Source: Companilactobacillus huachuanensis (GTDB lineage: Bacteria; Bacillota; Bacilli; Lactobacillales; Lactobacillaceae). From it: a stretch of DNA of 64,000 bases. The notes under the pieces were generated by a model. It saw only the letters and a program-made list of their open reading frames with translations, did not search any database and had not been told where the DNA came from. Below, one piece after another: positions 43,152-52,350 of this stretch (positions are counted from its first letter, which is position 1; every line of letters begins with the position of its first letter). The stretch is taken from NCBI RefSeq assembly GCF_005404815.1, contig NZ_BJDF01000003.1, positions 1 to 64,000 of the forward strand, given 5' to 3'. A program made the position numbers and the translations under genes.

Positions 43152-45641
43152 CTAAACTGATTCAGTTAATCCCCAAGTAAGTGTACCGTTGTATGCTCCC
43201 GGAGAAGTATTAGCAGCTAATCTAATTTGCCAGTCGCCAGCCCCCACATAACCAGTTAGGTTAACGGCACTATTGTAATCAGTGAAATTAGAGCTCTGAA
43301 TTGTCGTTCCTGTCGGAGTGATGGATTTCCAATTACCGGGATCTGAATCCGAATCATTTCTTTGTCTGATAAAGAGTAGACCAGAGGCGTCAGCAGGCAA
43401 AGTGTCACCAGCAGTATTTTTCATTTGAGAATCAGGATTGTCGTTGTCATAAGAAACTGTGACATTATAAGGATTACTGTCAGGGTGAGCGACAATCAAT
43501 TCACCAGTTGTACTAACATTGTTCAAGGTTTTGTCTTTTCCATACATATTCGTTGAACCAAAGTCTATTTTGGTTGGGTAACTCGTAATGGCATTGACGT
43601 TTTGAACGTTAAGATTAGCACCAGTTGAAAATTGTTCATCAAAAGATTGGTTACCGGTGGTATTTACATTCTTAATATAAGCAGTGTTAGTTATTTTTCC
43701 CGCGGTTGAGGCTGTGACCTTGGCACTAAATTCAATTTTAACTCGCTGACCTTTACCAACGGCTTGAATATTACCGGTATTAATGTGACTTTGATTATAT
43801 CCGGCATCATCAGAATCATTTGGACCCCAAATCTTGATAGAACTCGTATCTAATTCAAGTCCGGCAGGTAGATCATCATCAATTATGGCCCCGGCTTGAA
43901 GTGAATCTTTACTAGTTGTATTAACGGTGTAGAGAATCTGGTAGTCAACAATATCACCACTTTTGCCATCGACACTTGTTGTGTAATCAGTATCACTATG
44001 CTTCTTGATTAGCTTAGTAAAAGTATAGCTGTAGTCAGGTGGTTCAACTTTAATATCAACTGAAGCGTCGAAAGTCTTCTGTTCAGTCTCATTGTTACCT
44101 ACGTCAAGACCTGTGAATTCAGCCTTATTCGTAATAGTATTTTCGCCACCAGAACTTGTTAACGCATCGTTGGTTATTTGAGCCTCAAAAGTAACGGTTG
44201 CATGTTGATCATCTGTTAACGATAAAGCCGGTGGAATTGTAATAGTATTGGTAGTGGAATCGTAATCACTTGGGGCGAGAACCTGTGTTGTACCACTATT
44301 ATCAGTTAGCCGTAAAGTACTAGAGTCGACTTGAAGTCCAGCTGGTAGTTGATCGACTAATTTGTCGTAACGCCATTGTGCCCCATAACCGTTATTGGTC
44401 ATTTTTAAATTAAATTTCAGTTTGTCGCCGACTTTGTTGGTACCATCGGTTCGAGTTTCATTGGTATATGTTTTGGTTGGAGTGGGAATTGAGAATGGCT
44501 TGGCAGTAACACCGATGGTTGAACCGAAATGCGCTGTTTCACCGGCTGCTAGAGTTGTGGGATTCCACTTCAAAGTATAAGAAGAATCACCAAACTTAGG
44601 ATTTCCGCTGCTATCTGTACCAAGTAAACTGTCGTTGACTGGTCCAGATTCGGCACCAGTACCAGTGACTGTAGAATTGCTAAAGCCTTTGGCCCAATTC
44701 ATACTGGAACTATCGTATGTTTGTCCACTGTAGTATTTGAAACCATCTTGAGTCTGATTAGTGACCATCAATTTAAAGTCATCACTATCATAAGGATTTT
44801 GAATGTAGAGACCTTGACCATTTCCAAGGTTGTAAATAGGGACGGCATCATTACCACCATTACTATCACCTAGTTTAGTATCTTCGCTAAAGAGAATAGT
44901 GAATTTTTGAGTGTCTTCGCCCGTATTTTTAACATAGAGTTCACGCTGAACAATGGCAGAATTGGTAGGTGAAGGTCTCAAAAGTAATTCAACCTCTAGA
45001 TTATAGGCACCATTATTGGCACTACCAGCGGTTCTGACATAATTACCCATTATTTTATATGAAGGTGCAGAGCCATCTTTAGGATCTGTATAGAAAAATT
45101 TTTTATCAGTTAAACCAGGATTACCATTATTACTTGTATTAGTACCAGCACCGAGAATTGAAAAATCCTTAGCAGTAATAGATTTAGTACTGTCTGAGGG
45201 TGCCAACATAAAATTTGGTGATGTTAAAGAAACATTACTTGTATTTGAAGAAGTATATTTATAGCCAGATTGAAAGGCAGAACTGATGTAACTGCCACCG
45301 TAATTTAGAAAAACATTCATTTTAGAAAATTGAATATTATTTGTACTTGTAGCTAGCGAGGGGGTTAAAATCGTATCATCACTCATACCAGAAACTAAAC
45401 CACTTTGATTTTGAGCCAGTCCAAAAGCATACCCCAATTTTAAGCTCTTACCAGTCGAAGAAGATGTACCAATATCTATTTGACCGATTTTGTTAGAAGT
45501 ACCAGTTTGCCAACCAGTTATCCCGTCATCAAAATCAGTGGCACTAATAGCCGCGGAAACATTAGTACTAAAACAAATAAAGGCCAATAATATTGAAAAT
45601 AAGCCAATTAAAAATAATTTTAAATTATTTTTAATCTTCAT
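43152..45641 (-). CDS. WxL-domain surface protein with isopeptide/DUF11-type domains
   Basis: An 829-residue secreted protein with a signal peptide (about residues 1-30, ending VSA). The large N-terminal half is a lectin-like beta-rich region without clear family. Two DUF11/fimbrial isopeptide-like domains follow (about 385-530 and 540-680), each with a DQLPAGLQV or DDLPAGLEL core. The C-terminus (about 690-829) has WQI and a final TWGLTESV, the two W-x-L-like motifs that bind peptidoglycan non-covalently. GGAGGGGG is the ribosome site. Usually WxL genes are clustered with DUF916 partners; here it is alone. Confidence 0.82.
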   Translation of the reverse strand: MKIKNNLKLFLIGLFSILLAFICFSTNVSAAISATDFDDGITGWQTGTSNKIGQIDIGTSSSTGKSLKLGYAFGLAQNQSGLVSGMSDDTILTPSLATSTNNIQFSKMNVFLNYGGSYISSAFQSGYKYTSSNTSNVSLTSPNFMLAPSDSTKSITAKDFSILGAGTNTSNNGNPGLTDKKFFYTDPKDGSAPSYKIMGNYVRTAGSANNGAYNLEVELLLRPSPTNSAIVQRELYVKNTGEDTQKFTILFSEDTKLGDSNGGNDAVPIYNLGNGQGLYIQNPYDSDDFKLMVTNQTQDGFKYYSGQTYDSSSMNWAKGFSNSTVTGTGAESGPVNDSLLGTDSSGNPKFGDSSYTLKWNPTTLAAGETAHFGSTIGVTAKPFSIPTPTKTYTNETRTDGTNKVGDKLKFNLKMTNNGYGAQWRYDKLVDQLPAGLQVDSSTLRLTDNSGTTQVLAPSDYDSTTNTITIPPALSLTDDQHATVTFEAQITNDALTSSGGENTITNKAEFTGLDVGNNETEQKTFDASVDIKVEPPDYSYTFTKLIKKHSDTDYTTSVDGKSGDIVDYQILYTVNTTSKDSLQAGAIIDDDLPAGLELDTSSIKIWGPNDSDDAGYNQSHINTGNIQAVGKGQRVKIEFSAKVTASTAGKITNTAYIKNVNTTGNQSFDEQFSTGANLNVQNVNAITSYPTKIDFGSTNMYGKDKTLNNVSTTGELIVAHPDSNPYNVTVSYDNDNPDSQMKNTAGDTLPADASGLLFIRQRNDSDSDPGNWKSITPTGTTIQSSNFTDYNSAVNLTGYVGAGDWQIRLAANTSPGAYNGTLTWGLTESV

Positions 45642-46011
45642 AATTATTCCCCCTCCCAGAAGTTAATAAGTGAAAAAATATATAGTGATTATTTATTTTT
45701 AAAGTTAATTTAGAAGTTAGGTTTACTAAAACTCTTATCATGACATATTATATATGTTATACCCAGCCGAGGGATTTCAATTTTCATAAGAAGTGTTATA
45801 AAATGTTGGCTTAGTTCAAAAAATGGCAGTAATTTATTATTAGTTATTGATTTTTTTGTCATTTAGTAAGGATAAATGGCTAACTTTCAGAAAATTTCTT
45901 TAACTGGATTCAACCGAATTCACTTAGAAATAGGCGTTTTTGGATAAAAAAATAAGGACTATGTTAAACTTTAAACAATGTTTCAATAATCAGATATTGG
46001 AAGGAATAAAT
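45642..46011. other. Divergent intergenic region, no gene seen
   Basis: AT-rich space between the WxL gene and the 46012 gene. It must hold both promoters. ATATTATATATGTTATAC near 45745-45762 is promoter-like. An upstream in-frame ATG at 45961 has no ribosome site. No repeat or hairpin of note was seen. Confidence 0.5.
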
Positions 46012-46779
46012 ATGACAACAAAGATCACCGGTAATTTTTCGGATAATAAAATAACACTAAAATTAAATGATTTAGGAATAATTAATTATTATTTAACTAA
46101 ACCTGATGAGATTGATGAAGAATCAATTTTTATAATTATGAAGGAACAATTAGTAATTGGAATGAGTTATGGTAATTTGGATAATTTGGATGACACGGAA
46201 AACTTTATTGAATTAGTTGTTCCAGAAAACATTATTCCGGCAGATTTTTTCTACTTCTTAACTGTGGAAATGGAACAAGCAGGTTATGAAATTAACGTTG
46301 GCTATAAGATGACTATTTCACCTGAGTCAGCAAAGGTGTACGCCAATTATTGGGAAAGAATTATGCCTTTGTTGAAGGCTTTTGGATTGCAAATTTCTAA
46401 GCCAAAGAAGCTTGCTGCCAAGCCTCGTCACAAATATTCGGCATCTCTAGCGGAGATACCATTTTCAATTGATTATATGGGAAGTAAAGCGACTGTTTAT
46501 TGGACTAAACGTAATGAACTAGTCATTAAAGCTGGTGCTAACTTGGTAGCTGAAGCTCCTTTGACGAAATCAGGCGTGATTGGATTTGCCGGTAAATTTG
46601 GGTTACGTTTGCGTGATGAACAGGCTGCTCAAATAGAAAATAATATTTTAATTGCAGATGTTAAATTACGAAGTGTCAATGAAGTTGGGACATTTTTGTA
46701 TTTTGCTGGAACTAACAGTTGGTTACAATTGAAATCGCCAGAAGGAAAAACTTTGAACGAATTGACAGTGGTTAAGTAA
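46012..46779 (+). CDS. Hypothetical protein
   Basis: A 255-residue protein without signal peptide or membrane helices. No family recognised. The acidic N-terminal half (rich in Glu, Asp, Ile) and a basic middle segment (KPKKLAAKPRHKYS near 145-158) suggest two domains. ATG 46012 is chosen because GGAAGGAA lies 7 bases upstream. It is followed by a terminator and an MFS gene. Confidence 0.75.
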   Translation: MTTKITGNFSDNKITLKLNDLGIINYYLTKPDEIDEESIFIIMKEQLVIGMSYGNLDNLDDTENFIELVVPENIIPADFFYFLTVEMEQAGYEINVGYKMTISPESAKVYANYWERIMPLLKAFGLQISKPKKLAAKPRHKYSASLAEIPFSIDYMGSKATVYWTKRNELVIKAGANLVAEAPLTKSGVIGFAGKFGLRLRDEQAAQIENNILIADVKLRSVNEVGTFLYFAGTNSWLQLKSPEGKTLNELTVVK

Positions 46780-46828
46780 CTCTGTATTGACAAGCTCCTT
46801 TAGAATGATAGGATTTTTGTATGATGAT

Positions 46829-46858
46829 CGTCAGCATAGTGCTGGCGGTTTTTTTTTA
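46829..46858 (+). terminator. Terminator after the hypothetical gene
   Basis: GTCAGCA TAG TGCTGGC followed by GGTTTTTTTTT, 50 bases after the stop and just before the MFS start. Confidence 0.8.
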
Positions 46859-46871
46859 AGGGGGCTCGCAG

Positions 46872-48038
46872 ATGAAAAAGGTAAACGCACAAGCATTGAT
46901 AATTGGAGCTTTTTTAGAATCAGTTGGGGCCAGCTTTATTTGGCCGATAAATACGATTTTTATACATGATTATTTGCATAAGTCATTAGCTGTGGCGGGA
47001 ACAGTTTTATTCTTTAATTCGATACTGACATTTTTAGGAAATTATGCTGGTGGAAAGTTATTTGATAAAATTGGTGGTCACAAAACAGTTATGATCAGCA
47101 CCATGATAGGGATGTTGGCTCTAGTTGGACTAATCTTTAATCACGGGTGGCCGGCATATCCGATTCTTCTACCGATATTAGGATTTGGCGTCGGCAGTGC
47201 ATTTACAGTTATTAATTCTTTCGGTGCTCAAATTGATGAAGTTGATAAATATAAATTATTTAATGCCATTTATGTTGGAACAAATTTGGGAAATGCTATT
47301 GGTACGGCTCTAGGTGGCTATATAGCAGGGATTCAAATGACATTGGTTTTTGTTGCCAATTTTATTTTTCTCACTCTGTTCTTTTTGTTGGGAGTATTCT
47401 GGTATGGTAATCGAACCACTGTAATCAAACACGTAAATAAGAGTACTGGTAAAATTAAGTCGAAGTTGCAACCGGGGACAGCGTTGATAGCCATTTTCTT
47501 AGGTACAACGTGGGTTTCATACTCTCAATGGAGCAGTAATATTTCGGCTCACTTGACTAAATTAGGTATCCCAGTCAGCAAATACAGTCTTCTGTGGACG
47601 ATAAATGCTATCGTAATTGTCGTGTTTCTTCCATTAATTAATCAATTGGCTGAGAATAAGGATTGGTTTAAGAAAATTCAGATTCCAGTTGGAGTTATTT
47701 TCTTTATCGTTGCCTTTGGATCATTGATTGGGGCAACAAAATATATATCATTCGCGGTTGGGATGGTGCTGTTGACACTGGGAGAAATGCTTGTTTATCC
47801 AGGAATTCCAGCGTTGATCAGTGAATCGACTCCGAAGTCCGAGGCTGGTCGTTATCAAAGTATCATTAATATGGCGGCCACCTTTGCAAGGGCACTGGGT
47901 CCATTGCTTGGCGGTATGCTGATAATGCGTAGTTCCTACGATGTGATGTACTTGGCTGCAATTGGCGTATTAGTAGTGTCGATATTTATTTTCAAACGGG
48001 GTCGTAAGGAATTAGCAAACAGTGTTACATCTGAATAA
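46872..48038 (+). CDS. MFS transporter
   Basis: A 388-residue permease with 12 predicted helices. GGKLFDKIGGHKTV near residues 59-72 is the MFS loop 2-3 motif, and GLGEMLVYPGIPALISE-like sequence lies in the second half (LLTLGEMLVYPGIPA near 300-314). The start follows AAGGGGGCTCGCAG. It resembles YttB/YqjV-type putative drug exporters; the substrate is unknown. Confidence 0.85.
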   Translation: MKKVNAQALIIGAFLESVGASFIWPINTIFIHDYLHKSLAVAGTVLFFNSILTFLGNYAGGKLFDKIGGHKTVMISTMIGMLALVGLIFNHGWPAYPILLPILGFGVGSAFTVINSFGAQIDEVDKYKLFNAIYVGTNLGNAIGTALGGYIAGIQMTLVFVANFIFLTLFFLLGVFWYGNRTTVIKHVNKSTGKIKSKLQPGTALIAIFLGTTWVSYSQWSSNISAHLTKLGIPVSKYSLLWTINAIVIVVFLPLINQLAENKDWFKKIQIPVGVIFFIVAFGSLIGATKYISFAVGMVLLTLGEMLVYPGIPALISESTPKSEAGRYQSIINMAATFARALGPLLGGMLIMRSSYDVMYLAAIGVLVVSIFIFKRGRKELANSVTSE

Positions 48039-48047
48039 TTAAAATTA

Positions 48048-48368
48048 ACTAAAGGTTGAAAGTTTAGTTAAGGATGCCGTCTCCAGAGCTGAGAGTATTC
48101 AATTGCTGCGCGGAACGGCCCGAGCCAAAGGGCGGTCTCGGAACCTCGGTTGAAGCCTCGCAAAAACCGCGAGTCTTCAACACGCCCGGTGGTGTAATTG
48201 CTGAAGCAATAACGCCACTTTCGCTGCAGATGAATACTCTCAGCTCTTCCAACTAGTTTTTTTAATGGGCGGGAACAATAAAATGAAGATTTCTGAGTAT
48301 TTAAATAAATTAGCTTCAGGCCTGTAATAGCAATTGTTAGATTAATTTTTCACCTTTCAACCTTTAGT
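48048..48368 (-). repeat. Family-1 structured repeat, full-length copy 6
   Basis: Terminal repeats ACTAAAGGTTGAAAG and CTTTCAACCTTTAGT are perfect inverted copies. The core stem is GAGCTGAGAGTATTCA/TGAATACTCTCAGCTC. The linker after the core is nearly identical to copy 2 (for example AATAAAATGAAGATTTCTGA). A clean target duplication is not visible: TAAAAT abuts the right end but lies two bases away on the left. Confidence 0.9.
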
Positions 48369-48378
48369 TAAAATAAAA

Positions 48379-48427
48379 AAAAGAGTTGTATCACAATTAT
48401 TTTAGTGTGATACAACTCGCTTTTTAT
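48379..48427 (+). terminator. Terminator
   Basis: AGAGTTGTATCACA and TGTGATACAACTC form a 13-bp stem followed by GCTTTTT. It probably ends the MFS transcript after the repeat. Confidence 0.88.
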
Positions 48428-48570
48428 TATGCAATTTGCCCATAATTATATAGTGTAACCTGTAATATAATAATAAGTTATGAATATGTATCCATTATAT
48501 GTATTAGACATAGTCTTGATATGCGTCTATTGTAAACTTAATCATTAATTGTGGAGGAATGACCGGTTAT

Positions 48571-49038
48571 ATGAAAAAACGTAGAACAGTTCTTATCCTA
48601 TTATTAACCTCACTTTTGATAGTATTAGGTTTTACCTTTCATAATAGTGAGCAAGTGGTATTAGCTAAGGGTACGAAAATAGATGTTCAGGTTGGTAAAA
48701 AGTATCTCAAAGGGACATTGAATAACAGTTCAGCAGCTGTATCTCTGAAGAGAAAATTACCGCTGAAGACTGTTTTTGTTAAAGGCGCTACAGGTTTGAA
48801 CGAGAATACAGCTGATTTAAATTTTAACTTGAGTACTAAGAAGATGCCTACAGGATCCAGTGCTCAAAAAGGTAATATTGGCTATTGGTCACCCGATAAG
48901 AGATTGGTCTTTTACTGGGGCAAAGTTGATTACTATGACGGGATTCACATTATTGGTCATTTCGACTCTAAGGATGATTTGAGAATTATTAAGAACATGA
49001 AAGATAACCAAAAAGTAATTATTAAACTTCACAAATAG
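48571..49038 (+). CDS. Secreted cyclophilin-like domain protein
   Basis: A 155-residue exported protein with a signal peptide (about 1-32). The mature part matches the bacterial cyclophilin-like fold family: LNNSSAAVSLKRKLPLKTV near residues 52-70, KGNIGYWSPDKRLVFYWG near 105-122 and HIIGHF. That family has no established activity. ATG 48559 lies only one base after GGAGG, so ATG 48571 (13 bases away) is preferred; either gives an exported protein. Confidence 0.78.
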   Translation: MKKRRTVLILLLTSLLIVLGFTFHNSEQVVLAKGTKIDVQVGKKYLKGTLNNSSAAVSLKRKLPLKTVFVKGATGLNENTADLNFNLSTKKMPTGSSAQKGNIGYWSPDKRLVFYWGKVDYYDGIHIIGHFDSKDDLRIIKNMKDNQKVIIKLHK

Positions 49039-49055
49039 AAAAAGAGGATTTTTAT

Positions 49056-49697
49056 ATGAAAACTGTAATGATTATTGGTGCTCATGGTGCCACAGCAAGA
49101 ATTTTGACTACGAGATTATTGATTGAAACTGACGACAAGTTGATTTTGTTTCTCAGAGATGCGCAACGTTTGGCAGAATATGACGATAATGGCCGTGTGA
49201 CTTTAGTTGATGGTGATGTTTTGAAAACTGAGCAATTGGCTAAAGCAATGGAACCTGCTGACATTATTTACTCAAACGTTGGTGGAACTGATTTGGCTAA
49301 GCAAACTGAAAGCATTTTGGCTGCAATGAATCAAACAGGCAAGAAACGATTAATTTTTATCAGCGCATTGGGAGCACATCATGAAGTTGCTGGAAAATTT
49401 GGCGAATGGAACGAACAAGCTATTGCTGCTTTCTTACCGGGATTTCGTGAGTCAGCCAAGTTATTGGAGAATTCTTCCGTTGTGGATACCGAAATTCGTC
49501 CTTCATGGTTAACCAATAAGGATGAAATTAACTATGAGGAAACCAGTGTTAATCAACCGATGACGGGGACTGAAGTTTCACGTGCTAGTGTGGCCAACTT
49601 TGCTTTGAAAGTTATCAATGATCCAGAACAATATCAAAATGAGAGTATTGGTTTGAATAAGCCTAATACTGATGGTGATAAACCAAGCTGGATCTAA
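49056..49697 (+). CDS. NAD(P)-binding SDR/NmrA-type protein
   Basis: A 213-residue atypical short-chain dehydrogenase-like protein. The nucleotide loop is IIGAHGATARIL at residues 5-16, with an acidic DGDVL patch and YSNVGG near residue 75. NmrA-type proteins often act as redox sensors or reductases on flavins. It lies 17 bases after the cyclophilin-like gene and is likely co-transcribed. The substrate is unknown. Confidence 0.85.
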   Translation: MKTVMIIGAHGATARILTTRLLIETDDKLILFLRDAQRLAEYDDNGRVTLVDGDVLKTEQLAKAMEPADIIYSNVGGTDLAKQTESILAAMNQTGKKRLIFISALGAHHEVAGKFGEWNEQAIAAFLPGFRESAKLLENSSVVDTEIRPSWLTNKDEINYEETSVNQPMTGTEVSRASVANFALKVINDPEQYQNESIGLNKPNTDGDKPSWI

Positions 49698-49772
49698 GAT
49701 GTTTGTTGAAATATTTGCCATTACCCTTAGAATGGAATCAATAGGATTTATATTCATGCTAAGGGGAAAAAC

Positions 49773-50261
49773 ATGGAGAACAATAAGCAACATTTTAAAT
49801 GGATTATTTTTCTGATTATTATTGTGATAATTTTTGTAATTGGATTTTCTTTGGTTGATAATAGTAAATCTTCCTCAGAGGACAACAGTGCTGTTAAAAC
49901 TACCAAAGTACATAAGAAGGTCGCTGTTAAAAAGAAACCAATCAAGAAGGTTGTTAACAAACGAACTCCTGCAGAGGAAGAACGATATGTTGAGGGTGTG
50001 GGACAGGCATTTGGTCAAAAGGACTCTCAATCAATTCAGAAATATGTCGGTAGTATGTATCAGTCAGTCTTTGTCGATGGATTAGGTATGACCTATACTT
50101 GGAAGACTTCTGATGCTACTTATATTAGAGTTGATAATACTGATAATGGAATTACTATGGTTTATCTTTATGATGATTCGGCAGAAAACCATCTTGGAAG
50201 AATGATCTATCAAGGGGAGACCATTAAGCAGATGGCACCTCGAGATGGTTATGGTCAGTGA
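49773..50261 (+). CDS. Membrane-anchored hypothetical protein
   Basis: A 162-residue protein with one N-terminal helix (about 9-28), then a Lys/Val-rich stalk (KKVAVKKKPIKKVVNK) and a ~90-residue soluble domain, probably extracellular. AAGGGGAAAAAC is the ribosome site. No family recognised. The domain has alternating aromatic and acidic residues but no catalytic motif. Confidence 0.75.
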   Translation: MENNKQHFKWIIFLIIIVIIFVIGFSLVDNSKSSSEDNSAVKTTKVHKKVAVKKKPIKKVVNKRTPAEEERYVEGVGQAFGQKDSQSIQKYVGSMYQSVFVDGLGMTYTWKTSDATYIRVDNTDNGITMVYLYDDSAENHLGRMIYQGETIKQMAPRDGYGQ

Positions 50262-50513
50262 TAAAAATATACGGTAGTACTAAACTAAGAGGGTATTTTT
50301 GCAACTGTCATTCATGTTAAAAATAGTTTTGATACTGACGATTTTTCATTTAATCCAAGCTCTATTTTTATAAAATTAGTAAAAAATCAGTCTATTTACT
50401 AAGCATATTAAAATAATACATGTTATTATTAAGTGCCAGTTAGTTGATAAGAATATTAGTTGTAATTGATTTTTGAAGATTCATCAATGATAATTTTGTA
50501 GGAGGTACTTTAA

Positions 50514-50987
50514 ATGAACAATTTAACAAATATAAACCAAGTTGCAGAGTGGTTTATCAATAATTGTAACGATGTGACTCCCAAAAAGCTTCAAAAATTA
50601 TTATATTATGCATATGCATGGGGATTGGTTTTCTTCAATGAAGATAGCAACGATTTAAAGGCTAAATTATTTGATGCAAATTTTGAAGCATGGGTACATG
50701 GTCCAGTTAATAGAAGTATTTATGCAAAGTATGCAAATTATGGTTATAACGAGATTACAAATTTAGAAGAAAAAAATGATTCCATTACTAATGAAGACGT
50801 TCTTGATTTATTGGAACAAATTAAAGAGGTATATGGTGGCTTTAATGGTAACGAATTGGAACGTTTGACCCATCAAGAAGATCCATGGAGAAACGCAAGA
50901 GGCGATGCTAAACCATTAGATTCTATTAGCGTATATCTTAGTGATGTTGATATGTTTAATTATTATGGCAGTAAACTAAAAGATTAA
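50514..50987 (+). CDS. Panacea/DUF4065-type antitoxin-like protein
   Basis: A 157-residue protein with the SocA/GepA-like Panacea domain: TPKKLQKLLYYAYAWGL near residues 20-36 and ANFEAWVHGPVNRSIYAKY near 53-71. Panacea domains are antitoxins that neutralise many unrelated toxins. The next gene begins one base after its stop codon, typical of a toxin-antitoxin pair. TAGGAGGT is a strong ribosome site. A shared terminator follows the second gene. Confidence 0.85.
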   Translation: MNNLTNINQVAEWFINNCNDVTPKKLQKLLYYAYAWGLVFFNEDSNDLKAKLFDANFEAWVHGPVNRSIYAKYANYGYNEITNLEEKNDSITNEDVLDLLEQIKEVYGGFNGNELERLTHQEDPWRNARGDAKPLDSISVYLSDVDMFNYYGSKLKD

Positions 50988-50988
50988 A

Positions 50989-51561
50989 ATGTCAAAAAAT
51001 AAAAGAAATATAAAACAATTGAGGCCAGATATAAACCGAAAGATCAATGAAACTAAAAATATTCCTAACGTTGATTTAAAAGGGACAAATGGTTTTAATT
51101 TCTATTCAGTTTACAATTGGCTCAGTTCTACTGATAGATTTTATTCAAGAAATAATTTTACTAACATGTTAGATAGTTCTGACGAGTTTGCCAGAAAGGT
51201 TTTTCATGTTGTTAATGTTATGGTTCCTATAATGTATAACGATTGTGATGATATTTTTATTTTTTCTGGGTACAGAAGGTATAAACATTGTCACCAAGTG
51301 GAAGATAAGCATAAGGAACTAGTAAAAAAGATTGCTCAAGAAATTAATTCGGTAAAGCTTCCTAACTTTGAAGATGAGAATGATTATTCTTGGTGGCAAA
51401 TTGCATTTAATGGTCCAGTTAGAATATATGGTGTGTATAGCAAAGAAGATAATTCTTTCTTTCCATTGTTTGTGGATTGGCATCATTTAATTAATCCAAG
51501 TAGCAAATACAATGAAAAAGATTATGGGCATTACGCTTATGACCCAAGTGATCCTTATTAG
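50989..51561 (+). CDS. Putative toxin paired with the Panacea protein
   Basis: A 190-residue cytoplasmic protein, basic at the N-terminus (KNKRNIKQLRPDINRK). No catalytic family recognised. The C-terminus has IYGVYSKEDNSFFPLFVDWHHLINPS, followed by Tyr/Asp-rich residues. It starts one base after the Panacea gene and has no own ribosome site beyond TTAAAAT, so translation is coupled. A toxin role is inferred only from the gene pairing. Confidence 0.6.
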   Translation: MSKNKRNIKQLRPDINRKINETKNIPNVDLKGTNGFNFYSVYNWLSSTDRFYSRNNFTNMLDSSDEFARKVFHVVNVMVPIMYNDCDDIFIFSGYRRYKHCHQVEDKHKELVKKIAQEINSVKLPNFEDENDYSWWQIAFNGPVRIYGVYSKEDNSFFPLFVDWHHLINPSSKYNEKDYGHYAYDPSDPY

Positions 51562-51600
51562 AGGAAAAATACTATTTAATTGTAAATCAGGCAAAATTAA

Positions 51601-51648
51601 ACAAGCTAACAATCTATTCTTATAATAGGTTGTTAGCTTGTTTTTGTA
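51601..51648 (+). terminator. Terminator of the Panacea pair
   Basis: CAAGCTAACAA and TTGTTAGCTTG form an 11-bp stem followed by TTTTTG. Confidence 0.9.
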
Positions 51649-51709
51649 AGCCCCAATAACTGACTGACTATATTAAACTACGATTTAGGAACACCTCATC
51701 AAACATATT

Positions 51710-51922
51710 GATGATAGAACGATAGGCGATATATTTGATGATTATGGATGAAGTTTACCTGATATTGCATTCGTTGATACACTAGATTGGTTGATAAAGT
51801 CGATAAATGGTCTAGTTGGTAAATTTGAAATGGATTCCTCAGTATTGAATCAAATTTTTGACGAATTTATAAAAGGATTATCTAGTGGCCTTATCAGGCT
51901 GCTAGATAATCCTTCACATTGA
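51710..51922 (+). pseudogene. Decayed gene fragment
   Basis: A frame reading DDRTIGDIFDDYG, then a TGA at 51749-51751, then SLPDIAFVDTLDWLIKSING...DNPSH and a TGA at 51920. No start codon or ribosome site. The helical, acidic sequence matches nothing I recognise. Its end contains the hairpin GGATTATCTAG/CTAGATAATCC (51874-51912). It is a remnant of an unknown gene. Confidence 0.5.
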
Positions 51923-51939
51923 AAAAAGACTATTCTTTT

Positions 51940-51984
51940 CGTCACATCTCAAGTGTCTCAAGAGGTGTGATTTGTTTTTGTGCT
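51940..51984 (+). terminator. Terminator-like hairpin
   Basis: TCACATCTC and GAGGTGTGA form a 9-bp stem followed by TTTGTTTTTG. Confidence 0.65.
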
Positions 51985-52002
51985 TTCATGTTTTAGTTAT
52001 TT

Positions 52003-52332
52003 ACTGAAGGTTGAAAGGTGAAAAAGTGATATAAACATTGCTGTTACAACCCTAAATTAAATTTATTTACCAATTTAGTTAAATGGCAAGAGATCACAGT
52101 TGGACATTCTTATTATAAAAAAACTAGTTGGAAGAGCTGAAAGTATTCATTTGTCGCGAAAGTGGTGTTAGGACTTTAGTCCTTACACCACCGGGCGTGT
52201 TGTAGACTTACCGGTTTTTGGTAAGGCTTCAACCGAGATTCGAGACCGCTTTTTGGCTCGAATCGCACCGCGCAGCATATGAATACTTTCAGCTCTGGAA
52301 ACGGCATAATGCATCAAACTTTCAACTTTTAG
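52003..52332 (+). repeat. Family-1 structured repeat, full-length copy 7 with 5-bp duplication
   Basis: About 330 bp from ACTGAAGGTTGAAAG to CTTTCAACTTTTAGT, in the same orientation as copy 1. TATTT occurs immediately on both sides (51998-52002 and 52333-52337), a clear 5-bp target duplication. The core stem GAGCTGAAAGTATTCAT/ATGAATACTTTCAGCTC is perfectly paired. The linker (AATTTATTTACCAATTTAGT and neighbours) matches the linker of copy 3 in reverse. Confidence 0.92.
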
Positions 52333-52350
52333 TTATTTAGAATTATTTGT

